A stretch of 64,000 bases of DNA from Pseudarthrobacter sp. fls2-241-R2A-127 (GTDB taxonomy: Bacteria > Actinomycetota > Actinomycetes > Actinomycetales > Micrococcaceae), in NCBI RefSeq assembly GCF_030209355.1, contig NZ_JARVSF010000009.1, positions 248,001-312,000 on the forward strand. The letters run 5' to 3'. The notes below the pieces were generated by a model, which saw nothing but the letters and a program-made list of their open reading frames with translations, searched no databases and was not told where the DNA came from. Each line of letters begins with the position of its first letter. Within the stretch, counting starts at the first letter, position 1. The translations under genes were made by a program, and so were the position numbers. Below, piece by piece: positions 8,886 through 17,685 of the stretch.

Positions 8886-10349
8886 ATGCACGAGACCCAG
8901 CCGCCGGAGGGTGGACGACGGCCCCGAATCGTGGTGCCAAGCCGGAGCGATGCGTTGCTCCGGAATTTCACCGAGGTAGTGGGCGGCCCGCTCGGGACCA
9001 GGGCGGATCCCGGCGTTGCCTCCCCCGGGCTCTACACCGTGGAACGGGTGTTGGTGCTCCTGACGGCACTGGCGGCCTTGCTGGGAATCCTGCTCAAAGG
9101 CTATTGCCGGGTCAACGGCTGGGAGACACCAACCCAGTTCTACGCCACGTGCTACTCGGACTTCCCGGAGCTGTTCCGTAACCGCGGCATGGCACAGGGG
9201 GTGTTCCCCATTCTCGGCAGCGGCAGCCAGTTTGAGTACCCGGTGCTCATCGGATTGATTGCGGGACTGACGGCCTGGCTGGTTCCCGGTGGAGACGCCA
9301 ACGCCCGCGCCTTGGCCTACTTCGACATCAACGCCGTGCTGCTGGCGGCCGTGGCCATGCTCACCGTCCTGGCAATTGCGCGCATGCCCGGCCGCCGTCC
9401 CTGGGACGCCGCCATGGTGGCGGTCGCCCCCGGGATTATCCTCGCGGGAACCATCAATTGGGATCTCTGGGCAGCCTGCCTGTTGGCCGCCGGAATGTAC
9501 TTTTTTGCCCGGAACCGGCAGGTGCCTGCCGGAATCCTGATTGGGCTGGCCACGGCAACCAAGCTCTATCCCCTGCTGGTCCTGGGGGCCATCCTGCTGC
9601 TTGCAGTGCGCACCGGACGGTGGCGGCCGCTGTTGGTGACCGCCGGCAGTGCCGCCGCCACATGGCTGGTGGTCAACCTGCCGTTCGCAGCTGCCAACCC
9701 CTCCGGCTGGGCCTATTTCTTTCAGTACAGCGCGGACCGGGGCGCCGGATACAGTTCTCCCTGGTTTGCCTACAACCTGGTGGCCGGCAGGCTTGGCTGG
9801 TCCGGGCTGGCCCCGGACGCCGTCAGTGCCCTGTCAGCATGGCTGTTCGTCCTGCTGTGCGCCGCGATAGCTGCCGTAGCGCTGACGGCTCCCCGACGCC
9901 CCCGCCTGGCGCAGCTCGCTTTCCTGATCGTCGCGGCCTTTATCCTCACCAGCAAGGTCTACTCACCCCAGTACGTGGTCTGGCTGATCCCGCTGCTTGC
10001 CCTCGCCAGGCCCAGGTGGCGCGACTTCCTGATCTGGCAGGGCATCGAGGCCCTGCACTGGGCAGCGATCTGGATGTACCTTGGACAAGTGACCAGCGCC
10101 GGTTCGTCCCAACACAACCTGGACATGCCGTACTACGTCCTCGCCGTCGCCGCTCACATGGCTGCGGTGGCCTACCTTATGGCCCGCATCGTGTGGGACA
10201 TCTACGACCCCGCCTATGACCCCATCCGCCGCCACCACGTTGATGATCCGCACGGCGGCCCCTTCACGAACGCGCCCGACTGGTTCCGGCTGGATCCCGC
10301 GCGGTCCCCGGAATCAGTGATCCCGTGGAAAGCCGGGTCCCGTGCCTGA
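8886..10349 (+). CDS. GT87 (DUF2029) polyprenyl-sugar glycosyltransferase
   Basis: The 487-residue protein has about 10-12 hydrophobic helices spread over residues 57-440 and the arrangement of GT-C enzymes of family 87, which use polyprenyl-phosphate sugars at the outer membrane face (mycobacterial alpha-1,2-mannosyl- and related transferases). FEYPVLIGL and the TKLYPLLVLGAILLL segment, plus conserved acidic residues in the first external loop, fit the family. Rv0051 of M. tuberculosis is a comparable protein. The donor and acceptor cannot be read from the sequence. The next gene overlaps its 3' end by eight bases. It starts 12 bases after a terminator, so its own promoter must lie further upstream or read-through must occur. 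Confidence 0.82.
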   Translation: MHETQPPEGGRRPRIVVPSRSDALLRNFTEVVGGPLGTRADPGVASPGLYTVERVLVLLTALAALLGILLKGYCRVNGWETPTQFYATCYSDFPELFRNRGMAQGVFPILGSGSQFEYPVLIGLIAGLTAWLVPGGDANARALAYFDINAVLLAAVAMLTVLAIARMPGRRPWDAAMVAVAPGIILAGTINWDLWAACLLAAGMYFFARNRQVPAGILIGLATATKLYPLLVLGAILLLAVRTGRWRPLLVTAGSAAATWLVVNLPFAAANPSGWAYFFQYSADRGAGYSSPWFAYNLVAGRLGWSGLAPDAVSALSAWLFVLLCAAIAAVALTAPRRPRLAQLAFLIVAAFILTSKVYSPQYVVWLIPLLALARPRWRDFLIWQGIEALHWAAIWMYLGQVTSAGSSQHNLDMPYYVLAVAAHMAAVAYLMARIVWDIYDPAYDPIRRHHVDDPHGGPFTNAPDWFRLDPARSPESVIPWKAGSRA

Positions 10350-11784
10350 TGTCGCAGTAGTGGGCTCCGGCCCCAACGGACTCTCGGCAGCGGCTGTCAT
10401 GGCAAGGGCCGGACTGTCCGTGGAAGTCTTCGAGGCGGCCCCGACCATCGGTGGCGGTACGCGCACCACCGAACTCATGCAGCCGGGACATTTCCATGAC
10501 GTCTGCTCCGCGGTGCATCCCATGGCGCTGGCATCCCCGTTCTTCCGTGCCTTCGAGCTGCCCCGGAGGGTGGACCTGATCACCCCGGAGGTGTCCTTCG
10601 GCTCCCCGCTGGACGGCGGGCGGGCCGCCCTGGCTTACACGTCGCTGGAGCGGACCGCTACGGAACTGGGCCGGGACGGCGCTGCGTACCGCCGGCTCAT
10701 GGAACCGCTGGTCCGGCACGTTGGCGACATCATGGATTTCACCCAGAACCAGCTCCTGCGCATCCCCCGCAATCCGGTGATGGCGGGTGTTTATGGACTG
10801 CGGACCCTGGAACAGGGGACCGGATTGTGGAACGCACGGTTCAAGGAAGACCTTGCACCCGCCCTCCTGAGCGGAGTTGCCGCGCACGCCATCTCGCATT
10901 TGCCTTCCCTTGCAGCATCCGGGGCCGGCCTGATGCTCGGTGCCCTGGGGCATAAGGACGGATGGCCCATCCCCCGGGGCGGCTCCGCCTCCATCGCGGC
11001 GGCCCTCGCCGACGACATCCGCGCCCACGGCGGCGTCATCCACACCGACACCCCCATCGACCGGCTGGAGCAACTTCCGGCCACCAGGGCCACCTTGCTG
11101 GATGTGGCACCCCGCGGCCTGCTGGACATGGCGGGCGAGGCATTGCCGGGCCATTACCGCAGGGCCCTCGAGGCGTTCCGGTACGGAAACGGCTCCTGCA
11201 AGGTGGACTTCATCCTGTCCGGTCCGGTGCCGTGGCAGGCCAGCGGCCTTGCCGACGCCGGCACGGTCCACGTGGGGGGCACCCGGGCCGAGCTGGCAGC
11301 TTCGGAGAACGAGGTCAGCGCCGGCCGCCATCCCGAGCGGCCCTATGTCCTGGTGGCCCAGCCCTCCCGGTTCGACCCGGGACGGGCCCCGGAGGGGCGG
11401 CACACGCTGTGGACGTATTGCCACGTCCCCGCAGGCTCCACGCGGGACATGACCGGCGAGGTGACCGCGCAGCTGGAACGGTTTGCCCCGGGATTCCGCG
11501 ACCTCGTGGTGGAATCGCACTCCATCACCGCGGCACAGCTTGCCCGGTACAACCGCAACTACGTTGGCGGCGACTTCAGCGCCGGCATCATGGACGTACG
11601 CGGCCTGGTCCAAAAGCCCGTGGTGTCCCCCGTCCCGTGGCGGACCCCGCTGCTGGGCGTTTACCTCTGCTCATCGTCCACGCCCCCGGGCCCGGGTGTT
11701 ACGGGAATGCCCGGGATGCACGCCGCAACGTACGCCCTAAAGGACATTTTCAAGCTACCGGTTCCGGACCTTTCCCTCGGCTAG
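10342..11784 (+). CDS. FAD-dependent oxidoreductase, CrtI/phytoene desaturase-like
   Basis: The 480-residue protein opens with a dinucleotide-binding motif (VAVVGSGPNGLSAA, residues 4-17) and continues with the GGGTRTTEL segment typical of amine oxidase/phytoene desaturase flavoproteins. The C-terminal PGPGVTGMPGMHAA resembles the conserved FAD-contacting end of this family. No carotenoid gene lies nearby, so the substrate is unknown; this clade is widespread in actinobacteria and annotated only generically. The GTG start at 10342 lies inside the preceding gene (eight-base overlap), which implies coupling. Confidence 0.85.
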   Translation: MPDVAVVGSGPNGLSAAAVMARAGLSVEVFEAAPTIGGGTRTTELMQPGHFHDVCSAVHPMALASPFFRAFELPRRVDLITPEVSFGSPLDGGRAALAYTSLERTATELGRDGAAYRRLMEPLVRHVGDIMDFTQNQLLRIPRNPVMAGVYGLRTLEQGTGLWNARFKEDLAPALLSGVAAHAISHLPSLAASGAGLMLGALGHKDGWPIPRGGSASIAAALADDIRAHGGVIHTDTPIDRLEQLPATRATLLDVAPRGLLDMAGEALPGHYRRALEAFRYGNGSCKVDFILSGPVPWQASGLADAGTVHVGGTRAELAASENEVSAGRHPERPYVLVAQPSRFDPGRAPEGRHTLWTYCHVPAGSTRDMTGEVTAQLERFAPGFRDLVVESHSITAAQLARYNRNYVGGDFSAGIMDVRGLVQKPVVSPVPWRTPLLGVYLCSSSTPPGPGVTGMPGMHAATYALKDIFKLPVPDLSLG

Positions 11785-11871
11785 GCCCTGACGGACGGCG
11801 GCGCTGCCACAACCGCCTGGCCTGCGACGACACGGTGCAGCACGCTGCCGGCCCAGGGGGATAATGGCCCC

Positions 11872-13872
11872 ATGGGGAAATCAACAAAACTTTCGCTTGC
11901 CGTAGCTGCGCTCGTCCTGGGTACCTCCCTGGTGGCCTGCGACGACGGAAAGAGCGGGGCCGAAGCCGCCGCCCAACAGCTGGCCGGCGCAGTCTCATCG
12001 CTGGACGTTGGCTCGGTGGCCTTTGACGGCAAGGACGCCGCAGCGGCCAACGACCAGCTTCACCAGGTCTTCGCGGCCCTGGATCCGCAGAAGCCCGAGG
12101 TCCATGCAGGCGGACTCACCCTCGACGGCGACAAGGCGTCTGCGCCGCTGAGCTACACCTGGAAGTTCGGCGCCGCCGAATGGACCTACACCAGCTCGGC
12201 GAACTTCAAGAAGTCCGGCGGCAAGTGGCTGACGGTGTGGGACCCGGCGCTCCTGGCACCTGGCCTGACGGACAGTGAGATTGTCACCAAAGGCTCCCAG
12301 TCCCCCCAACGGGCGGACATCCTTGGTGCCGGCGACGTGCCGCTGGTGACCTACCGTCCCGTGGTTAATGTGGGCATCGACAAGACTCAACTGGGCGCCG
12401 CAGACCCCGCCGATTCGGCCGGCAAGCTGGCCGCACTGGTGGGCGTGGACCCTGCCGCCTACGTGCAGCAGGTCAAGGCCGCGGGTGCGCAGGCTTTCGT
12501 CCCGGCCATCACCCTGCGTGAAGAAGGCCGGACCATCTCGGATCAACAGATCCAGGCCATCCCCGGCGCCCGCGGCATCCCCGCGTCCGTCCCGCTTGCC
12601 CCCAGCAGGACGTTCGCCCGCGCCATACTTGGATCGGTCGGTGAAGCCACCGCTGAACAAATTGACGCATCCAATGGTGCCTTGGACGCCGGCGATGTTG
12701 CCGGCATCGGCGGGCTCCAGCAACAGTACGATGCACAACTGCGTGGATCAGACGCCGTCGTCATCCGGGCGCAGCGGGCCGACCTGACGCGTGAACAGAT
12801 CCAGTCCGCCGGCACCGACTCCCGGCGGGTCCTCTTCCAGGTGGCACCCAAGCCCGGCACGCCGCTGAAGACCACCCTCGATCCGCGGCTCCAGACCCTG
12901 GCCGAATCCACCCTGGAGTCCGTGGGGCCGGCATCGGCCATCGTGGCACTCCGGCCCTCCACCGGAGCCGTGCTCGCCGCGGCCTCGGGCCCGGGAAGCA
13001 ATGGCTACAACACGGCCCTGCTGGGCCAGTACGCCCCGGGCTCCATCTTCAAGATGGTGGATTCCCTGGCCATGTTCCGGAACGGCATGAATCCGGACTC
13101 CACGGTCCAGTGCACCCCCACCCTCACGGTGGACGGGCGCACCTTCAAGAACTCCGAGGGCTACCCCACCACCTCCCTGGGGGCGGTGACCCTCCGGGAC
13201 GCCTTTGCGCACTCCTGCAACACCGCCTTCATTTCCCAGCGCGACTCGGTATCGCAGAGCCAGCTCGAAGCTGCGGCCGCCTCCCTGGGCGTAGCGGTCG
13301 AAGCGCCGAAACTTGGGGCGGAAGCGTTGCTGGGTTCGGTGCCGGGCCAGGCCCAGGGCACCGAACACGCGGCTTCCATGATCGGCCAAGGCAAGGTTTT
13401 GCTCTCCCCCCTGGCTGCGGCGATCATGGCCGGCTCGGTTGCCAAGGGTGCCCCCGTTTCGGCGCAGTTGGTGCTCAACCCCGACGCCGCGGCCCCCGCC
13501 GCGGCCCCCGCCGCGGGAACCGCTGCAGGGTCCACCGCCCCGGCGGCCGAACCGACAGCGACGGCCACAGCCGAAGCCCCGTCCACGGCATCGGACAAAC
13601 CGATCACGGCAGCGGAGGCGGCATCCCTGGCTGACATGATGCGTGCCGTGGTCACCTCCGGCCACGCAGGGTTCCTCGCCAGCGTCCCCGGTGCGCCCGT
13701 AGGTGCGAAGACGGGAACCGCCGAGTTCGGTACCGAGAATCCGCCCAAGACCCACGCCTGGATCGTGGCCGTCCACGGCGACCTGGCCGTGGCAGTGTTC
13801 GTGGAGGACGGCGGCCTGGGCGCCACCACCTCGGGTCCGCTGCTGAAGCAGTTCCTCACCGCGGCCGGCTAG
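11872..13872 (+). CDS. Penicillin-binding transpeptidase lipoprotein (class B)
   Basis: This D,D-transpeptidase would cross-link peptidoglycan outside the membrane. Residues 1-24 form a lipoprotein signal with lipobox LVAC (Cys about 24). Residues 30-150 form an NTF2-like MecA N-terminal domain. The transpeptidase domain follows with the SxxK serine in PGSIFK (about residue 385), SxN as SCN (about 445) and KTGT (about 617). An Ala/Pro/Thr-rich insertion (about 540-575) separates the last two motifs. All catalytic motifs are intact. The 666-residue length fits PBPs that carry an NTF2 domain, including M. tuberculosis Rv2864c. The ATG at 11872 has a purine-rich GGGGGATAA upstream. Confidence 0.92.
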   Translation: MGKSTKLSLAVAALVLGTSLVACDDGKSGAEAAAQQLAGAVSSLDVGSVAFDGKDAAAANDQLHQVFAALDPQKPEVHAGGLTLDGDKASAPLSYTWKFGAAEWTYTSSANFKKSGGKWLTVWDPALLAPGLTDSEIVTKGSQSPQRADILGAGDVPLVTYRPVVNVGIDKTQLGAADPADSAGKLAALVGVDPAAYVQQVKAAGAQAFVPAITLREEGRTISDQQIQAIPGARGIPASVPLAPSRTFARAILGSVGEATAEQIDASNGALDAGDVAGIGGLQQQYDAQLRGSDAVVIRAQRADLTREQIQSAGTDSRRVLFQVAPKPGTPLKTTLDPRLQTLAESTLESVGPASAIVALRPSTGAVLAAASGPGSNGYNTALLGQYAPGSIFKMVDSLAMFRNGMNPDSTVQCTPTLTVDGRTFKNSEGYPTTSLGAVTLRDAFAHSCNTAFISQRDSVSQSQLEAAAASLGVAVEAPKLGAEALLGSVPGQAQGTEHAASMIGQGKVLLSPLAAAIMAGSVAKGAPVSAQLVLNPDAAAPAAAPAAGTAAGSTAPAAEPTATATAEAPSTASDKPITAAEAASLADMMRAVVTSGHAGFLASVPGAPVGAKTGTAEFGTENPPKTHAWIVAVHGDLAVAVFVEDGGLGATTSGPLLKQFLTAAG

Positions 13873-13897
13873 GGTCCGCCGTGGGAGGATTGACGGC

Positions 13898-15580
13898 GTG
13901 GCCCATATTGACGTTTCCGGCATCGACTATTTCCTCTCCGACGGCACCCAGCTCCTGAACGGAGTGACCTTCAAGGTCCCGGACGGGACCAAGACCGCCC
14001 TGATCGGGCCCAACGGCACGGGAAAAACCACGCTGTTCCGAATCATCGCCGGAGACTTGGTCCCGGACGAGGGCGTCATCGGCCGCTCCGGGAACATGGG
14101 AATCATGCGCCAGTTCGTAGGACAGGTCCGTGACGGTTCAACCGTCCGGGACCTCCTGGTGTCCGCTGCTCCCCCGGCCTTGGCGGCCGCTGCCCGTGAG
14201 GTTGACGAGGCGGAACTGGCCATGCTGGAGCACGACGACGAGCCCACCCAGATGCGATACGCCCAGGCCATCGTGGACTGGGGCGACGCCGGCGGTTACG
14301 ACGTCGAGACAGTGTGGGACGAAGTCTGCATGGCAGCGCTGGGACTGCCCTTTGACCGCGCACAGCACCGCGCGGCGTCGACCCTTTCCGGCGGGGAACA
14401 GAAACGGCTGGTCCTCGAAGCACTGTTCGCCGGCCCGGACGACCTCCTCCTCCTGGACGAACCGGACAACTACCTGGACGTTCCGGGCAAGCGCTGGCTG
14501 GAGGAAAAGCTCAACGAGTCGAAGAAGACGGTCTTCTTCATCAGCCACGACCGCGAACTCCTGAACAACGCGGCGGGACGGATCGTCACGCTGGAGCCCG
14601 GGATCAACGGCGCTGCAGCCTGGATCCATGGCGGCGGATTCGAGTCCTACGTAGAGGCCCGCGCGGACCGGAACGCGCGCTTCGAAGAACTGCGGAAGCG
14701 CTGGGACGAGGAGCACATCAAGCTCAAGGAACTCGTCAACATGTACAAGAACAAGGCGGCGTTCCGCTCGGACATGGCCAACCGGTACCACGCAGCCCAG
14801 ACCCGGCTGGCCAAGTTCCTCGAGGCCGGTCCCCCCGAGGCGCTTCCCATCGAACAGAACGTCCAGATGCGGCTCAAGGGCGGCCGGACCGCCAAGCGCG
14901 CCATCGTGGCGGAAAAACTGGAGCTGACCGGGCTCATGAAGCCCTTCTCCACCGAAGTATGGTTCGGCGACCGCGTGGGCGTGCTGGGCTCCAACGGTTC
15001 CGGCAAATCCCACTTCCTGCGCCTTCTCGCCACCGGCGGCACCGACCCGGAACGCGAACACCTGCCCGTATCCGACGTCGACATTGCCGAGGTCCCGCAC
15101 GAAGGGACCGTCAAGCTGGGTGCACGGATCAGGCCCGGGTTCTTTGCCCAGACCCATGTCCGGCCCGACCTCCTGGGCAAGACCCTGCTGGATATCCTGC
15201 ACCGCGGCGATGAACACCGGTCCGGGCTGGGGCGGGAGGCAGCCGCGGGCGCCCTGGATGGCTATGGCCTGGCAGGGCAGTCGGAACAGAAGTATGAATC
15301 CCTCTCCGGCGGCCAGCAGGCACGGTTCCAGATCCTGCTCCTCCAACTTAGTGGCGCCACGCTGCTGCTGCTGGATGAACCCACGGACAACCTGGACCTG
15401 CACTCCGCCGAGGCCTTGGAGCGGGCAATCGACCACTTCGAAGGAACCGTGCTCGCGGTGACCCACGACCGCTGGTTCGCCCGGACCTTCGACCGGTTCC
15501 TGGTCTTCGGCTCGGACGGAAAAGTCTACGAGTCCGCCGAACCGGTCTGGGACGAACAGCGGGTGGAACGCGCCCGTTGA
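13898..15580 (+). CDS. ABC-F family ATPase (ribosome-associated type)
   Basis: The protein (560 residues) has two ABC ATPase domains and no membrane segments. The first carries GPNGTGKTT (about 38), LSGGEQ (about 165) and LLLLDEPDNYLD; the second carries GSNGSGKS (about 365), LSGGQQ and LLLLDEPTDNLD. Between them lies a charged helical linker (about 245-320), the hallmark of ABC-F translation factors that act in the ribosomal E site. Members include EttA-like translation regulators and antibiotic-protection proteins, and the sequence does not separate these. GTG at 13898 is preceded by GGGAGGATTGACGGC. Confidence 0.9.
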   Translation: MAHIDVSGIDYFLSDGTQLLNGVTFKVPDGTKTALIGPNGTGKTTLFRIIAGDLVPDEGVIGRSGNMGIMRQFVGQVRDGSTVRDLLVSAAPPALAAAAREVDEAELAMLEHDDEPTQMRYAQAIVDWGDAGGYDVETVWDEVCMAALGLPFDRAQHRAASTLSGGEQKRLVLEALFAGPDDLLLLDEPDNYLDVPGKRWLEEKLNESKKTVFFISHDRELLNNAAGRIVTLEPGINGAAAWIHGGGFESYVEARADRNARFEELRKRWDEEHIKLKELVNMYKNKAAFRSDMANRYHAAQTRLAKFLEAGPPEALPIEQNVQMRLKGGRTAKRAIVAEKLELTGLMKPFSTEVWFGDRVGVLGSNGSGKSHFLRLLATGGTDPEREHLPVSDVDIAEVPHEGTVKLGARIRPGFFAQTHVRPDLLGKTLLDILHRGDEHRSGLGREAAAGALDGYGLAGQSEQKYESLSGGQQARFQILLLQLSGATLLLLDEPTDNLDLHSAEALERAIDHFEGTVLAVTHDRWFARTFDRFLVFGSDGKVYESAEPVWDEQRVERAR

Positions 15581-15587
15581 GGGCTGC

Positions 15588-15637
15588 ATGAACAGCTATA
15601 TGAGCAAATGATCATAAATTGATAGCATTTGTTCATG
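15588..15637. promoter_or_regulatory. Operator-like repeats at the deoR-type gene start
   Basis: ATGAGCAAATG (15600-15610) is the reverse complement, with one mismatch, of CATTTGTTCAT (15626-15636); the right arm runs into the ATG start codon. A further copy of the half site, ATGAACA, lies at 15588-15594, 12 bases before the left arm in the same orientation. The stretch is AT-rich in a GC-rich context. DeoR-family repressors commonly bind such repeats and repress themselves, so autoregulation of the following gene pair is the natural reading. Confidence 0.55.
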
Positions 15638-16408
15638 AAGACGGATGAACGGCACAGAACCATTGCCGAAATCCTCCGGCGGCAGGCCGAGGTGAGCGTC
15701 GAAGAACTAATGCTGGCCTGTGACGCTTCCGGGGCCACGATCCGCCGCGACCTCGAGACACTGGCGGGAAACGGCGTCCTCCGGCGGATCCACGGTGGCG
15801 CCAGGAGCCTGATCGGGCAGGGCCAGAACCCCGGCTACGGACTGCGGGAGCTGGAGGACAGGGACGCGAAGAGGCGCATCGCCGCCGCCGTCGCCGGGCT
15901 GCTGGCGGATCGCGCACTTGTCTGGCTGGACAGCGGCAGTACAGCCACCGAGGTGGCCCGCGCCGTGACCGGCCGCGAACTGACACTGATGCCGATGTCC
16001 CTGCCCGGACTCAATGCGGCTGCCGGAGGGGACGCTGGGGCCGGCTCCCGGCCTGCGCTGTTGCTGCCAGGGGGGAGCCTGGTGGCCGGTGAGCTCTGTT
16101 TCCGCGGACCCCTCGCGGAGTCCAACATCAGGTCGCTGCGTTTTGACACCGCCGTTCTCACCCCGTGTGCCGTGGACTTCACTGACGGCCTGCTGGCCCA
16201 CGACCTGGACGATGCCGCGGTCAAGAGAGCCGGCCTCGACGCGTCAGCGCGGGTGGTGGTTGCCGCGTCCGCGACAAAATGGCAGGCGCACGCGAGGGTC
16301 CTCATCGGCGGCCTGGACCGGGTGGACGTTATCGTCACCGACCGGGAATTCAATGCCCGGGAACAAGAACAACTCGACAAGTACTCTGTGGAAGTAGTGA
16401 ACGTATGA
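15635..16408 (+). CDS. DeoR family transcriptional regulator
   Basis: The 257-residue protein starts with the DeoR winged helix (residues 5-58, ERHRTIAEILRRQAEVSVEEL, then the recognition helix around GATIRRDLETLAGNG and the wing RRIHGGA). An effector-binding sugar-phosphate isomerase-like domain follows. DeoR proteins usually repress carbohydrate genes and respond to a phosphorylated sugar. I chose ATG 15635 rather than TTG 15629 because the protein family starts at MKTDERH. The gene overlaps the following transporter by four bases (ATGA), so it probably controls that transporter and itself. Confidence 0.9.
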   Translation: MKTDERHRTIAEILRRQAEVSVEELMLACDASGATIRRDLETLAGNGVLRRIHGGARSLIGQGQNPGYGLRELEDRDAKRRIAAAVAGLLADRALVWLDSGSTATEVARAVTGRELTLMPMSLPGLNAAAGGDAGAGSRPALLLPGGSLVAGELCFRGPLAESNIRSLRFDTAVLTPCAVDFTDGLLAHDLDDAAVKRAGLDASARVVVAASATKWQAHARVLIGGLDRVDVIVTDREFNAREQEQLDKYSVEVVNV

Positions 16409-17613
16409 GCATCAATGCCGGCACTGAACAGCATGCGGGACTGAGAGCGGCGGCTGCCGCCACGTTTGTGGTCTTCGGCATCAATGGCCTCGTGTTCGCC
16501 AGTTGGGCTGCAAGGATCCCGGCAGTCACGCAGACGCTGCACATCACCTCCGGCCAGATGGGCACGCTGCTGCTGTGCACGGCGGTGGGGTCGCTCCTGG
16601 CACTTCCCACTGCGGGAATGGTGGTGGGCCGGATCGGCACAGCCAACACTGTCCGCTTTGCCGGGCTGCTGGCTGCCGCCGCGGGCATCGGCATCGCCAC
16701 GTCGCTGTCAGCCACGTCCATACCCGGAACCGCGGTCTCACTGTTCTTCTTCGGGATCGGCATCGGCCTGTGGGATGTTGCGCAAAACATCGAAGGGGCC
16801 GACGTCGAACATAAACTTCGCCGCACCATCATGCCGCAGTTCCACGCAGCCTTCAGCGGTGGCGCCTTCGTGGGCGCCCTGGTCGGCGCCGGCCTGTCCG
16901 GCCTGGGTGTGGACCTTCCCCTCCACCTGATAGTCATTGCCGGGGTGGTGGTGCTGGTGGCCTTGACCGCGCCGCGCTTCTTCCTCCCCCACACCTCCAC
17001 CGCAGCCACGCCCGGGGAACCCAAACCCGCCAAGGGGCCCTCGGCGTGGCGGGACAGCAGGACCCTGCTGATCGGCGTCGTGGTACTTGGAGCCACCCTC
17101 ACTGAGGGGGCCGGCAACGACTGGATCGCCAAAGCCTCGGTGGACGGCCTGGGCACGTCGGAGTCCACAGGGGCACTCATGTTCGCCCTCTTCGTCCTGG
17201 CCATGACGGCCATGCGCTTCCTTGGCGGCCGCGTGATCGACAAGTACGGGCGCGTGGCCGTGCTGCGGGCCAGTATGGCTGCCGCAGCGGCCGGGCTGGG
17301 CCTCTTCGTACTGGCGTCGAATATCTGGCTTGCCGGCATCGGGGCGGCGCTCTGGGGCATTGGCGCTGCGCTGGCCTTTCCGATGGGAATGTCCGCCGCA
17401 TCCGATGACCCGAAACATTCTGCGGCCCGGGTATCCGTTGTATCCACTTTGGGTTATATATCGTTCCTGGCCGGGCCGCCGCTGCTCGGCTACCTCGGCG
17501 ACCTCACCGGCATCCACACCGCACTGCTGGCGATCATGGCACCAATCCTCGTGGCGCTGCTGCTGGCCGGTGCCGCCAAGCCCCTGCAGCGTGAGGACAC
17601 CAAGGCGCCCTGA
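16405..17613 (+). CDS. MFS transporter (YbjJ-like)
   Basis: The 402-residue protein has 12 predicted membrane helices in two groups of six, separated by a soluble loop (about 200-225). The family signature between helices 2 and 3 is present in modified form (GMVVGRIGTANTVR). It resembles the MFS branch of E. coli YbjJ, for which no firm substrate is known. Coupling to a DeoR regulator hints at a sugar or nucleoside-type substrate. The GTG/ATG choice is settled by the ATGA overlap with the upstream gene. Confidence 0.85.
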   Translation: MSINAGTEQHAGLRAAAAATFVVFGINGLVFASWAARIPAVTQTLHITSGQMGTLLLCTAVGSLLALPTAGMVVGRIGTANTVRFAGLLAAAAGIGIATSLSATSIPGTAVSLFFFGIGIGLWDVAQNIEGADVEHKLRRTIMPQFHAAFSGGAFVGALVGAGLSGLGVDLPLHLIVIAGVVVLVALTAPRFFLPHTSTAATPGEPKPAKGPSAWRDSRTLLIGVVVLGATLTEGAGNDWIAKASVDGLGTSESTGALMFALFVLAMTAMRFLGGRVIDKYGRVAVLRASMAAAAAGLGLFVLASNIWLAGIGAALWGIGAALAFPMGMSAASDDPKHSAARVSVVSTLGYISFLAGPPLLGYLGDLTGIHTALLAIMAPILVALLLAGAAKPLQREDTKAP

Positions 17614-17685
17614 CGGGATTGGTGCCGCCGCGCAGGTAGGGACGTTGAGCGAAGCGCGCAAGGGCCATGGGTTTAGGGTGATCAC

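Noticed and set aside
12748-13923. 391-codon open frame on the minus strand opposite the penicillin-binding protein gene
   Set aside because: High-GC shadow: repetitive Gly/Arg-rich product, no domain, and the plus-strand gene has all catalytic motifs.
14138-15589. 483-codon minus-strand frame opposite the ABC-F gene
   Set aside because: Mirror of conserved ABC motifs; no independent start signal or homology.
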